Shown here: positions 54,275-62,875 of the stretch, piece by piece
Numbering within the stretch: the first letter of the stretch is position 1
Layout: each line of letters begins with the position of its first letter
Assembly (NCBI RefSeq): GCF_000315445.1
Contig: NZ_JH992958.1
Span: 47,625-111,624 of the forward strand
DNA: 64,000 bases
Origin: Alloiococcus otitis ATCC 51267
Lineage (GTDB): Bacteria > Bacillota > Bacilli > Lactobacillales > Carnobacteriaceae_A
Direction of reading: 5' to 3'
The notes under the pieces: model-generated
Database searches by the model: none
What the model saw: only the letters and a program-made list of their open reading frames with translations
Told to the model about the DNA's origin: nothing
Made by a program: the position numbers and the translations under genes

Positions 54275-54722
54275 GGTGGCCCTCAATTCTAAGACTAGCG
54301 CTTAATGCTTTACTGGCTATACAATGGCAGTTCAACTGGGCTTCCCACTGGCCTGACAAATGGTCTACTGGCCAAAAGCCCAAGGAAGCATCCTCCCTGG
54401 AAATAAGGATCTTTTGGTCTTTGGACTTGTTGTGGTAGCCGCCAAGGTAGTGACCATCCTTAGCTAAAGAGAGGGTTATGAAGTTATCGACCGGCAAAAA
54501 ATCCTCTAACCTAGTCCGGTCCCTAGCTCCTTGAGTCAAGGAATACTTAAGGATAGCTTCTTTCACCTGGTCTTGGGCCACTTGGTCTGAACTTTGACCC
54601 GGGCTATAAGTAAAGTTGATTTGCAAGAAGTTAAAAGCCTCTTCAATGGTAAAATTTAGTTTGATATTAGTTTGGGTGTCCCTTCCGGATAAGCGGAAGT
54701 CTTTGTCTAGTAGAACTTGCAT
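54264..54722 (-). CDS. Protein of unknown function, first gene of the PHP operon
   Basis: A 152-residue soluble protein that I do not recognise. It looks like an all-beta domain (RLSGRDTQTNIKLNFTIEE..., DFLPVDNFITLSLAKDGHYLGGYHNK, GQWEAQLNCHCI), resembling small carbohydrate-binding or accessory domains fused to CehA-type PHP proteins elsewhere. Start ATG 54722 with AAGGAGGG; the 19 residues upstream are not counted. It overlaps the CehA-like gene by 11 bp, so the two products probably work together. Confidence 0.7.
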   Translation of the reverse strand: MQVLLDKDFRLSGRDTQTNIKLNFTIEEAFNFLQINFTYSPGQSSDQVAQDQVKEAILKYSLTQGARDRTRLEDFLPVDNFITLSLAKDGHYLGGYHNKSKDQKILISREDASLGFWPVDHLSGQWEAQLNCHCIASKALSASLRIEGHHEA

Positions 54723-54872
54723 ATGTCCCCCTCCTTTAAAAGCTAATATCAGTCTACTGAGGCTGGGTAAGATGAACAAGCATGATCAAGGAAACTTTAC
54801 ATAGTTGATAGAAAGTTAACATTTGAATAATAAAAGCTTCTATCTAAAAAATCCCCAATAAAGAAGACAAAA

Positions 54873-54894
54873 AGGCAACTTTAAACAGTTGCCT
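54873..54894 (-). terminator. Terminator of the chr gene pair
   Basis: The perfect stem AGGCAACT / AGTTGCCT is followed by TTTTTG on the minus strand. Confidence 0.88.
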
Positions 54895-54970
54895 CAAAAA
54901 CAAATATTACCATATTGATCGCAAATACAGATAAATGATACGTCTATAAATAAGGTGATCTCAGCATTAT

Positions 54971-55534
54971 TCAAACGATCGAAAAAACGATGCCACCTAT
55001 TATGCCAGATAAAATAATAGTCTGGATAGTTGATAGTCTAATTTTCCGTAAGCCATAGAGGGCTAATAGAAAAATTGCTAGGTTAATCAAGTTAAGATCA
55101 GATAATGTGACGTCAAAAGAGGAGCTACTAAAGAGGGCTGTCATAAAGATAGTAACACCAGCTGAAGCTATTAAAGCAACCACTGCCGGTCTTAATCCTT
55201 CAATCGCTCCCTGGAAAAGTGAGAGGTTGCGGTATTTAAAGTAAATATAGGCCAGAACCATCACAATAAATAATGACGGGAGAACTACACCTACTGTTGC
55301 TACAATCCCTCCTGTAATTCCAGCGACATTATTACCAGCAGCTGTTGCAGCATTGATGGCAATAGGGCCGGGGGTCATTTCCGACAAAGTGAGAACATCG
55401 ACAAATTCTTCCAGAGTCAACCAGGATAAATCTTGAACAAGTTCCTCCTCAATTAGAGGTAAAACGGCTAAGCCACCACCGAAACTTAAGGCACCAATTT
55501 TCATAAAGGTGATTAAAAGTTGCCAATAGATCAT
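54971..55534 (-). CDS. Chromate transporter half-protein (CHR domain)
   Basis: A 187-residue single-domain CHR protein with six hydrophobic segments and the CHR signature FGGGLAVLPLIEEE and MTPGPIAINAATAAG. It acts as a pair with the preceding gene (bidomain ChrA is split into two in many Firmicutes). Actual physiological substrate is uncertain; sulfate-like anions are possible, and a sulfatase cluster follows. Overlaps its partner by 4 bp. AT-rich. Confidence 0.88.
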   Translation of the reverse strand: MIYWQLLITFMKIGALSFGGGLAVLPLIEEELVQDLSWLTLEEFVDVLTLSEMTPGPIAINAATAAGNNVAGITGGIVATVGVVLPSLFIVMVLAYIYFKYRNLSLFQGAIEGLRPAVVALIASAGVTIFMTALFSSSSFDVTLSDLNLINLAIFLLALYGLRKIRLSTIQTIILSGIIGGIVFSIV

Positions 55535-56094
55535 TTTTGACCTCCTTTACCATGAACCAGGCTGGTAATAATGCCAACGCTAGCGGCAAAAATTAATATA
55601 TAAAGTATATTGACCTGGAAAATAATAGCAGCGACTAAAGCTAGTACCATTACAATAATTTGGATAACATTACGACGGATAACTATTTGTTTAGCCATAT
55701 TATAAACGGCGTTAACAATGATAGCGGCTATTCCACCGGCCATACCTAGAAGGATATTATTGATCAAGACATTATCCCGAATAAAAAAATAAATATAGGA
55801 AATTAAAGTCATAATAACTAGTGGTGGAAGGACAGTTCCTATAGTAGAAACTAAGGCTCCTAAAACACCATCTTTTTGGTAGCCAATTAAGATGGCAGTG
55901 TTAACTGCAATAGGGCCAGGAGCAGATTGACCTAGAGCAACTAAGTCTAGCATCTCTTCCTCGTCAATCCAATGAAGTTTATCGACAAATTGCTCTTGCA
56001 TCAGAGGGACGATACTGTAGCCACCTCCAAAGCTAAAAGCACTAAGGGTAAAGGTCGATTTAAATAGAGTCCAGTATTCTTTTGCGTCAAGCAT
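55531..56094 (-). CDS. Chromate transporter half-protein (CHR domain)
   Basis: A 187-residue CHR protein, first of the pair. Signature FGGGYSIVPLMQEQ and SAPGPIAVNTAILIG. The two halves are equal in length but only moderately similar, the usual antiparallel heterodimer. ATG at 56094. Confidence 0.88.
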   Translation of the reverse strand: MLDAKEYWTLFKSTFTLSAFSFGGGYSIVPLMQEQFVDKLHWIDEEEMLDLVALGQSAPGPIAVNTAILIGYQKDGVLGALVSTIGTVLPPLVIMTLISYIYFFIRDNVLINNILLGMAGGIAAIIVNAVYNMAKQIVIRRNVIQIIVMVLALVAAIIFQVNILYILIFAASVGIITSLVHGKGGQK

Positions 56095-56167
56095 TATCTG
56101 CCTCTTTTCTAATTTTCCAGTTTTATATAACAGTATGTATATTTATTTAACATTGTTAACATTAAAG

Positions 56168-56197
56168 ATTGCCCTCGCCAGAATGGCAAGGGCAATC
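56168..56197 (-). terminator. Terminator of the PTS-sulfatase operon
   Basis: The stem ATTGCCCT-GCCA / TGGC-AGGGCAAT lies just after the formylglycine-enzyme stop. A short T-rich tail (CTTTAATG) follows on the minus strand. Confidence 0.72.
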
Positions 56198-56223
56198 AGA
56201 CTTATTGGCATATATTTTATGCC

Positions 56224-57069
56224 CTATTCTTTAATGCATCTAAAACTAAGATGACTACTAGTGGATTCGTTATCCACTCCATTCCGACCAGCAACTCTAT
56301 ACCGATTGCAGTAGCAAGAATGACATAGAAAAGATCCACCGCGAATAGCATATTCTCCTACTAACTTATTTTTATTAACTAAAAACTCATTGCTGTTGAA
56401 ATCTTCAAACAATGTGTAGCGTGGATTTCGACACCATTCCCAAACATTCCCAATAACTTGGTAGAGTCCCCAGTTATTGGGTTCATAATTGTAAACTGGT
56501 GCTGTAGCTAAATAGCCATCATCTAAGCTATTAACTTCTGGAAACTTACCTTGCCAAGTATTAGCATGATAAGTATTATCTTCAGTTAAAGAATCGCCCC
56601 AAGGAAATTCACTTGTTGTGCCTGCTCTAGCTGCATATTCCCACTCCGCTTCTGTAGGTAGATGGGTCTCAGACCAGTCACAATAAGCCAAGGCATCTTT
56701 TAAGGATACATGAACAACTGGGTGATCCCATAAATTATTTAAGTTGCTTTTTGGTCCATAAGGATGAGCCCAGTCTGCACCAGGAACGAGAAACCACCAA
56801 GGTGTCCCCAAAACGTGTTGAGCCTTGCTTTTTTCTTCTTCATCTAGTAACTTACCAAAAACGAACGAACAACCCTTTTGCTCTGCTGTTGTGACATAAC
56901 CAGTATCATCAATAAATTCTTTAAATTCCCTATTTGTTATTGGAGTATCAGCAATTTCAAAGTTTGGCACATTAACGATAGTTGAAGGACCTTCGTAATC
57001 TTCAGGAAAGCCTTTATTGTCATCTGTACCCATTCGAAATTCTCCGCCAGTAATAGATACTAACTTCAC
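56224..57069 (-). CDS. Formylglycine-generating enzyme (SUMF1/FGE family)
   Basis: A 281-residue copper-dependent oxidase that converts the active-site cysteine of Cys-type sulfatases to formylglycine. Family start FRMGTDD, LPTEAEWEYAARAGT in the middle and the active-site region GGSFLCHSCYCNRYRVAGR near the C-terminus. Cys249 and Cys254 align with the two essential cysteines. The serine normally between them is Cys252 here, and the following TPDSS segment is changed to NESTSS. GTG start overlaps the sulfatase stop by one base. Its neighbour is a CxPxR sulfatase, the expected client. Confidence 0.9.
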   Translation of the reverse strand: MKLVSITGGEFRMGTDDNKGFPEDYEGPSTIVNVPNFEIADTPITNREFKEFIDDTGYVTTAEQKGCSFVFGKLLDEEEKSKAQHVLGTPWWFLVPGADWAHPYGPKSNLNNLWDHPVVHVSLKDALAYCDWSETHLPTEAEWEYAARAGTTSEFPWGDSLTEDNTYHANTWQGKFPEVNSLDDGYLATAPVYNYEPNNWGLYQVIGNVWEWCRNPRYTLFEDFNSNEFLVNKNKLVGEYAIRGGSFLCHSCYCNRYRVAGRNGVDNESTSSHLSFRCIKE

Positions 57070-58529
57070 TATTGGTCCCCCTTATTTAAAGTAGACACAA
57101 TTTTATCAAGAGAAACTTGTCTAAGTTCACCATCTTGAACAAATCCTTCTTCTCTTCCCTCAAGCGCTTTGATTAATTTACCTATTAATTCTTTAACAAT
57201 CGGTTGATATTTTTCCTGATCTATCAAGTTATTTTTTTCATTTGGATCATTCACCATATCAAATAGTTGATATTCATCCCTAACCGAAAACCAAATTAAC
57301 TTCCAACGATCAGTTAAAATATACTGACTTGAATCTTCACCAAGACTATGTTCCCCGTGGAATTCTGTTCTCCAGCCTTCATAGTTACCAAACAGCAGCT
57401 GCTTAACACTTTTTCCGTCAGTTTCTACTGACTCTCCGGTAGCCAAATCAATCAGCGATGGGAATATGTCTTGAATTTTAACCAGTTGTCTGACCGTCTG
57501 ATTTTTAGCCGCTATTAAGTTGCCAGGATCATAGATAAACGAAGGAATATGGACACTGCCCTGGTATGGATAACCCTTTCGCAATAAATAGTGTTCTCCC
57601 AATTGATCTCCATGGTCAGAAACAAACCAAAAAATTGTATTTTTATCAAAGCGAAACTCTTTTAGAGCAATCAAAAAACGATTGATCTGATTATCAATAT
57701 GGCTAATCAACCCTAAGTAGCCAGCTAGCATTCTTTTTTGGTCATAGGCTTTTAACTTGCCCCGTTTCGCTGTAATATCAGGAATTCCGTCTTCAACTGT
57801 TTCCCAGTTTCCAATGTGTAAGTCGATATCATCTGGTAAACGATCCATATACATATTAAAATAATATTCTGGCGGATTATAGGGTGCATGTGGTTTTTCA
57901 AAAGACATTTTCAAGAAAAATGGAACAGTAGGGTCTCGTCTTTCTAAAAACTTAATAGATTCTGACACGGTCCAATTCGTTACATGGTATTTTTCATGAT
58001 AAGGCCAAGGTCGAGCATCCCATGAATTACAGTTCAGTCCATCATCAATCATATCAGCATCGTGGCCTAAACTTTCTTTTAAAAACCGAACGTAGTCACT
58101 AGCATACTCAAATTGTTGTCCGTAAGGTTTATCATATTTACGATCAACATGTAAATACCCATCATGCAAAACTACATGGTCAAAGCCAAGACGGTTCCTT
58201 GCTGGATACACGTGCATTTTGCCAATGCACTCGGTTTGGTAGCCTAGTTTGCTAAAAGTTCGAGGTAGGGTATTAGAAAAATGCCACGGCACCTCATCTT
58301 CATACCCCACTCTCCCTGAATTTTCTTGGTCAAGCCCAGACAGTAAGGCTGCACGTGCTGGTACACAAGATGGTACCGGAGAATATGCATTTACAAAGTT
58401 ATAGCCTTGAGAAGCCATCATATCCAAAGTTGGCGTACTTACAAATTTTTCGTTACTATTTAAAGATAAAGAATCTGCTCGCATTTGGTCGACAACAATT
58501 AAAACAACATTAGGGCGGTCTGTCTCCAT
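57069..58529 (-). CDS. Cys-type sulfatase
   Basis: A 486-residue alkaline-phosphatase-fold sulfatase. Metal Asp pair region VVDQMRAD, the modification motif CVPARAALLSG (Cys55 to be formylglycine), and the later FVSDHGDQLGEH with metal Asp/His. No signal peptide: it acts in the cytosol, presumably on a sulfated sugar phosphate brought in by the PTS. Start ATG 58529 chosen over GTG five codons earlier because GGAGGAG is well placed. Downstream of PTS IIC/IID and followed by its activator. Confidence 0.93.
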   Translation of the reverse strand: METDRPNVVLIVVDQMRADSLSLNSNEKFVSTPTLDMMASQGYNFVNAYSPVPSCVPARAALLSGLDQENSGRVGYEDEVPWHFSNTLPRTFSKLGYQTECIGKMHVYPARNRLGFDHVVLHDGYLHVDRKYDKPYGQQFEYASDYVRFLKESLGHDADMIDDGLNCNSWDARPWPYHEKYHVTNWTVSESIKFLERRDPTVPFFLKMSFEKPHAPYNPPEYYFNMYMDRLPDDIDLHIGNWETVEDGIPDITAKRGKLKAYDQKRMLAGYLGLISHIDNQINRFLIALKEFRFDKNTIFWFVSDHGDQLGEHYLLRKGYPYQGSVHIPSFIYDPGNLIAAKNQTVRQLVKIQDIFPSLIDLATGESVETDGKSVKQLLFGNYEGWRTEFHGEHSLGEDSSQYILTDRWKLIWFSVRDEYQLFDMVNDPNEKNNLIDQEKYQPIVKELIGKLIKALEGREEGFVQDGELRQVSLDKIVSTLNKGDQ

Positions 58530-58565
58530 TTCATTCTCCTCCACTAGAGAGTTTATTATTATGAA

Positions 58566-59390
58566 CTAACCCATCACATCTAAAAATCCAACTGCATATA
58601 AAATTATAGACAGAAATAGGAAGATCCAAATAACTTTAGTTGAGTTCAACTTATCTCTGCCTAAAAGCCAATAAGCTAAAGCAACCAAAGCAATTGGCAC
58701 CAAAGCTGGTAAAATTTGATCAAGCATGTCTGCTTGAATATCTACCACAGCTTCACCAATATTTAGTTCAAATGGAACTTCTACATTAACAACAGTCGGC
58801 ACAAGGCCACCTACAACAAATACACCTAAAAGTGTTGCTGCTTCAGTTAAGTTGCTAAGCAAACCTTGCATGTTGGTTAGTAATTTTTCACCTTGTCTAA
58901 ATGCAAACGGCAATTGATAATATCTCATAACAGCAATAGCAACAGCTACTATTAGCCAAATTATAACACCTAAAGGATTCCCTTCTAAACCCATATAGGC
59001 TGCTAAGGCGCCAAAAATTGCTGGCAATACTGAACCGAATAGAGAATCTCCCACTGCAGCAAATGGGCCCATTAAACTTGTTTTTACTGCGGCGACAGCT
59101 TCTTTAGAGTCTTTACCGTCTTTTTCCTGTAAGGCCAAATCCATTCCCAATATTAGAGCATTCATAAAAGGACTAGTATTGAAAAACTGCATTTCCGTTT
59201 TAAGAATATCTTTAATATCTTCATCTTCATCGTATAGTTTTCTAACTGCTGGTGAAATGGCATTAGTATATGCCACATTCATCATTCTTTCGTAATTCCA
59301 ACCAAGTTGCGCTCCAAAGAGATATCGCAGACTGATTCTTTTTAAATCTTTTTTGCTTAACTTATTTTGTGTTTCTTTAGAGTTCGTCAT
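58566..59390 (-). CDS. PTS mannose-family EIID component
   Basis: A 274-residue EIID of the mannose/sorbose class: N-terminal SLRYLFGAQLGWNYERM, central MGPFAAVGDSLFGSVLPAIFGAL and C-terminal hydrophobic helices. Forms the membrane channel with EIIC. The gene overlaps EIIC by 14 bp and has AAAGGAG upstream. No EIIA or EIIB gene accompanies it in this window. Confidence 0.93.
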   Translation of the reverse strand: MTNSKETQNKLSKKDLKRISLRYLFGAQLGWNYERMMNVAYTNAISPAVRKLYDEDEDIKDILKTEMQFFNTSPFMNALILGMDLALQEKDGKDSKEAVAAVKTSLMGPFAAVGDSLFGSVLPAIFGALAAYMGLEGNPLGVIIWLIVAVAIAVMRYYQLPFAFRQGEKLLTNMQGLLSNLTEAATLLGVFVVGGLVPTVVNVEVPFELNIGEAVVDIQADMLDQILPALVPIALVALAYWLLGRDKLNSTKVIWIFLFLSIILYAVGFLDVMG

Positions 59391-60201
59391 CTAAAATCTC
59401 TCCTTTCCCGACATCTACTTGTGCAGATGAAGTTTGTGCCACTTGGTTATTATCATTTGATTCATCATTATTTTGTAAAACCATATAATAAATAAATGCT
59501 GCTGCAAATCCTGCAACTGCAACTCCCATTAGTGGTAATTGGAAATAAGCAGCTAATAAGTAACCAATAAGTAAGAAACCAAAAAATCGTTTAACCGGTA
59601 AGTATTGAAGCAGTATTCCAATACCAACAACTGGTAAAACCGCACCTGCCACTTCAAGGCCACCCATTAACCAATCTGGTACATAATTCAGTATAAGATT
59701 AACAATATTATTACCAAATACTAGTGAAAGAGCAACTGGAATAGCTCTAGACAAAGCCATAGGTATCAAACTCAGCCAGGAATAGACCACTATTTTGTCA
59801 AATTCCATTTTATCTATAATAGTATCTACCCTGTGCGAGAAATAAACCCCACAAAAACGAGCTAAAATATCTAGTTGAACCATAAGTAAACCGACTGGAA
59901 CAGATACCCCAACAGCAAATTCCACACCACCATCAGCAACAACTGCTAATGCGGTACCAATAATGGCCCCAGTAGCGAAGTCTGGTATCGTAGCTCCACC
60001 AAATGTTCCTACACCAAGAACCATTAATTGCAGAGTCGCTCCAACCAATAGTCCAGTAGTTAAATCACCCATTATTAAACCTGCAAAAAATCCTGCAATC
60101 ACTGGTCTACTTAATTGCAAGCCTGCAATATACGGATCTATACCGCCCAATACTGCTAAAAGTGTCAGCAAAATAATTTGCAATGTAGAAATATCCTGCA
60201 T
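59377..60201 (-). CDS. PTS mannose-family EIIC component
   Basis: A 274-residue EIIC: eight or so hydrophobic segments with the GPGIDP-like LGGIDPYIAGLQLSRPVIAG start and ATLQLMVLGVGTFGGATIPD. With EIID it moves a sugar whose phosphorylation must come from IIA/IIB proteins encoded elsewhere or lost. First gene of the PTS-sulfatase operon; ATG with AAAGGAGGA. Confidence 0.93.
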   Translation of the reverse strand: MQDISTLQIILLTLLAVLGGIDPYIAGLQLSRPVIAGFFAGLIMGDLTTGLLVGATLQLMVLGVGTFGGATIPDFATGAIIGTALAVVADGGVEFAVGVSVPVGLLMVQLDILARFCGVYFSHRVDTIIDKMEFDKIVVYSWLSLIPMALSRAIPVALSLVFGNNIVNLILNYVPDWLMGGLEVAGAVLPVVGIGILLQYLPVKRFFGFLLIGYLLAAYFQLPLMGVAVAGFAAAFIYYMVLQNNDESNDNNQVAQTSSAQVDVGKGEILDDEL

Positions 60202-60592
60202 TTTATATCCTCCTTTAACCCATCATAATTGGTCGAACCATTCTTTACATTCGAAAATTGTTAGCCTCCTTTCTATCTTTTTGAAACAAGACTCACTGTA
60301 AATTGGTAATTCCTAAGATGTTCTCATTTCTACCCTCCTTTATTTAGAATATATAAACCAAAAGCATCTTTTGCTAAAATATAATATTGGTTTCATAATG
60401 TTCGTTTCTCTCGAAATTCCACCTCCAGACTCAAGATAATATCTTCTCACAATAAAACAATAGTAAACACTATTACTAACTTATAAAACCCTTTTCAAGT
60501 ATATAATACTACAATTACGATAGTTATGTAAACGTTTTATAGGTTCTTTTAACAAAAATCAACTATATTACTCATAAATTGAAAATATAACT
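60202..60592 (-). promoter_or_regulatory. Long leader and promoter of the PTS-sulfatase operon
   Basis: Minus-strand promoter TTTACA (60527-60532), 18 bp, TATTAT (60503-60508), overlapping the cre at 60526-60540. The leader of about 290 bases carries three ribosome-like sites (AAAGGAGGG near 60342, AAAGGAGG near 60264, AAAGGAGGA near 60211). The first is followed by ATG AGA ACA TCT TAG and the second by no usable frame. These may be remnants of lost upstream genes. Confidence 0.55.
60526..60540 (+). promoter_or_regulatory. cre-like site over the PTS-sulfatase promoter
   Basis: ATGTAAACGTTTTAT matches the cre consensus except one position, and overlaps the -35 hexamer. Confidence 0.7.
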
Positions 60593-60620
60593 AGTAGGGT
60601 AACTCAAAAGTTACCCTACT
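60593..60620 (-). terminator. Terminator of the fumarate-reductase-like gene
   Basis: The perfect stem AGTAGGGTAACT / AGTTACCCTACT may act in both directions. A stretch without genes continues to 60725. Confidence 0.8.
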
Positions 60621-60725
60621 AAAATCACTGACTGCTATAATCTATTTTTGACTCTTAATAAAGCAAATTTATTCTTCATTCAAAATATATTTAGATATGT
60701 TCCTTAATGTTTAGTCTAGCCACTA

Positions 60726-62513
60726 CTACTGACTCACCTGCTGGCCGGCAATCCGACCAAAGACGATAATATCTGCAATGGCATTGCCACCAAGCCGGTT
60801 AGACCCGTGGGTAGACCCGGTTAACTCACCGGCCGCATACAAGCCTTCAATGATTTCCCCGTCTTCATCCAAGACATGGGTGTCCACATCGGTTAAGAGT
60901 CCGCCCATGGTGTGGTGGACCGATGGAGCCCCTTGTTGGATGTAGAAGGGTGCTTCCTCAATTGGTGCCAGTCCTGCCCGGTGGTTAAAGTCTGGGTCTT
61001 CACCAGATTCAGCGTATTCGTTGATAGTTTCAATGGTTTCCATGAAGTTGTCGACATCAAGGTCAAAGAATTCGGCTGCTTCTTCCAGGGTATCGGCTTC
61101 AATGACAAAGCCTTGGTCTTGTAATTTTTCGAATTCATCCCCGTGGAGTTCCATATTACGGGTTTCCTCATTAAGCTGGCTGTCCCAAACTTGGTAGGCT
61201 ACTTCACCGGTCTGTTCCATAATGGCGTCAGAAATGACGTCTCGTCGTTCCAACTCTTCAACGAACCGGTCACCTTCCTTGTTGACCAAGGCTGCCCCGT
61301 CAAAACGAGTATCCGCAAAGAGGGAGATTTCGCCGGTCTCAGGGTTGGAAATTGGGTAGGTTTGGATACTTTCCATATTGGTTAAGCCTGCCCCAACTTC
61401 CTGGGCCATGGTAATCCCGTCCCCGGTAGAGCCTGGGCTGTTGGTTGACCCAAACCGGTCGTCATAATCTTCGTTGGCATCCTTGCGCATCTCAACATTA
61501 GCCCCAAAACCACCAGTAGTTAAAATAACTCCTTTTTCGGCATTAAAGGTAACGTCTTGACTCTGGTTTTCCGCTATGACACCCACAATGCGGCCGTCTT
61601 CTTCAATGAGTTCCTTAGCTTCTGTGTCGGTGAAAGTAGCGATTCCTAATTCCTCAGCCTTGGCTTCGAATTTTTCGATAATTTCAGCCCCGGACTGACC
61701 TTCTGGAATCAAGGCCCGTTCAAAGCTGTGACCGCCGAATTGAAAGAGCTGGTCGTCGTAGAATTCGACCTGGATGTCATCCCGCAACCATTCTGCAGCA
61801 TCCAGTACATTGTCAGCTAAAGTCTGGACCATCTCTGGATCGCCTAGGTGGTCGCCCCCTTCTAAGGTGTCTTGGACAAAGATTTCTTTGGAATCCCCTT
61901 CAATGCCCAAGTCTTCTTGAACCCAGTTGTTGGGGACGTTCATTTCCCCACCAGAGATTAAGGTGTTACCACCCATGACGGGCATTTTCTCAACGATGGC
62001 CACCTCTAAACCAGATTCGGCAGCTTCCACCGCAGCAGAAAAGCCGGCTCCACCACCGCCAACAACCACGGCATCAAAGTTATACTCTTCTTGGAGGTCA
62101 CTTTGGGCTTGGTCGCTAGTCTCACCACCAGCTCCAAGGGTGACTCCTGCTTGCTCGGCTGCCTCTTCAACCGCATCCTTCAAGCCCTGGCTGGTCTGGG
62201 AGGCCCCGCTGACATTGTCTAGGTCCGTTGAATTCTGGGCCACAATTTCATCGGCCAGGTCATTAAAGACTGGGTCTGACAAGGAATCCTGCTCGTTCTC
62301 TTCTAGGACTTCAATGGCTTCGATATCGTCACCATTAAAGGTGACTTCCACTACAATTTCCCCGTGGTTACCCATCCCGGTCCCTTGGTAGATCTCCGAA
62401 CCTTCACTAGTCTCTGCCGTCTCATTTTCGGACGCTTCCTGGTCCTGGCAAGCATACAAGTTCAAGGCTAGGACGCTGGACAATAGAATGGTCCACTTCG
62501 ACATCTGCTTCAT
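60726..62513 (-). CDS. Flavinylated fumarate-reductase-like surface lipoprotein (FMN-bind plus FAD domains)
   Basis: A 595-residue lipoprotein (lipobox LYAC, Cys22) with an FMN-binding domain (about 40-125) carrying the flavinylation motif D99-x-x-S-G-A-S105, followed by a FAD-binding flavocytochrome-c-type reductase domain (VVVGGGGAGFSAA near 150; HTMGGLLTD and GSTHGSNRLGGNAIAD near the end). Such proteins accept electrons outside the cell and reduce fumarate, urocanate or similar compounds. RFVEELERRD resembles the active-site region of the family. ATG 62513 with AAGGAGTG. No ApbE flavin transferase or EET genes are in the window. Confidence 0.9.
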   Translation of the reverse strand: MKQMSKWTILLSSVLALNLYACQDQEASENETAETSEGSEIYQGTGMGNHGEIVVEVTFNGDDIEAIEVLEENEQDSLSDPVFNDLADEIVAQNSTDLDNVSGASQTSQGLKDAVEEAAEQAGVTLGAGGETSDQAQSDLQEEYNFDAVVVGGGGAGFSAAVEAAESGLEVAIVEKMPVMGGNTLISGGEMNVPNNWVQEDLGIEGDSKEIFVQDTLEGGDHLGDPEMVQTLADNVLDAAEWLRDDIQVEFYDDQLFQFGGHSFERALIPEGQSGAEIIEKFEAKAEELGIATFTDTEAKELIEEDGRIVGVIAENQSQDVTFNAEKGVILTTGGFGANVEMRKDANEDYDDRFGSTNSPGSTGDGITMAQEVGAGLTNMESIQTYPISNPETGEISLFADTRFDGAALVNKEGDRFVEELERRDVISDAIMEQTGEVAYQVWDSQLNEETRNMELHGDEFEKLQDQGFVIEADTLEEAAEFFDLDVDNFMETIETINEYAESGEDPDFNHRAGLAPIEEAPFYIQQGAPSVHHTMGGLLTDVDTHVLDEDGEIIEGLYAAGELTGSTHGSNRLGGNAIADIIVFGRIAGQQVSQ

Positions 62514-62799
62514 TTGCCACACTCCTTATGTTACTTTATTCACAAATTTGATAATAAAGTTGGACTGGTCAAAAATTATTAGGCACTTTCTTTTTTCGAA
62601 AATACTTTAGTTATAATAAGTAAAACGCTTCATCAGTATAAAGACTTTTCCTTGTCAACCCCCCTCATAAATATTATTTATATGTTTGTCCATTCACATT
62701 ATACTGGTTGCAAGAGAAGGCTGTCAATTCCCAGTCTAAAAATCTAGCCGGATTCTTCGCCTTCAATTCATGTCAGCCCCATCCCGACAAAAGCCAAAA
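62514..62799. other. Intergenic region upstream of the flavoprotein gene
   Basis: No gene is seen. On the minus strand there are AT-rich promoter-like words (TTGACC, TATAAC) without a convincing pair. Confidence 0.4.
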
Positions 62800-62833
62800 A
62801 AGCCCATCCAGTTACCAGTAACTGAATGGGCTT
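62800..62833 (-). terminator. Terminator of the LPXTG protein gene
   Basis: The stem AAGCCCAT-CAGTTAC / GTAACTG-ATGGGCTT is followed by TTTTTTGG on the minus strand. Confidence 0.92.
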
Positions 62834-62875
62834 CATGGCATTGGACTAGTGACGCTTTGAGTCTAACTCACTGGC

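Noticed and set aside
54782-54830. PhoP box before the PHP operon
   Set aside because: TTATTC, TTAACT and TCAACT are on an 11-bp grid, but the fourth hexamer and the -10 are missing. It may still be a weak site.
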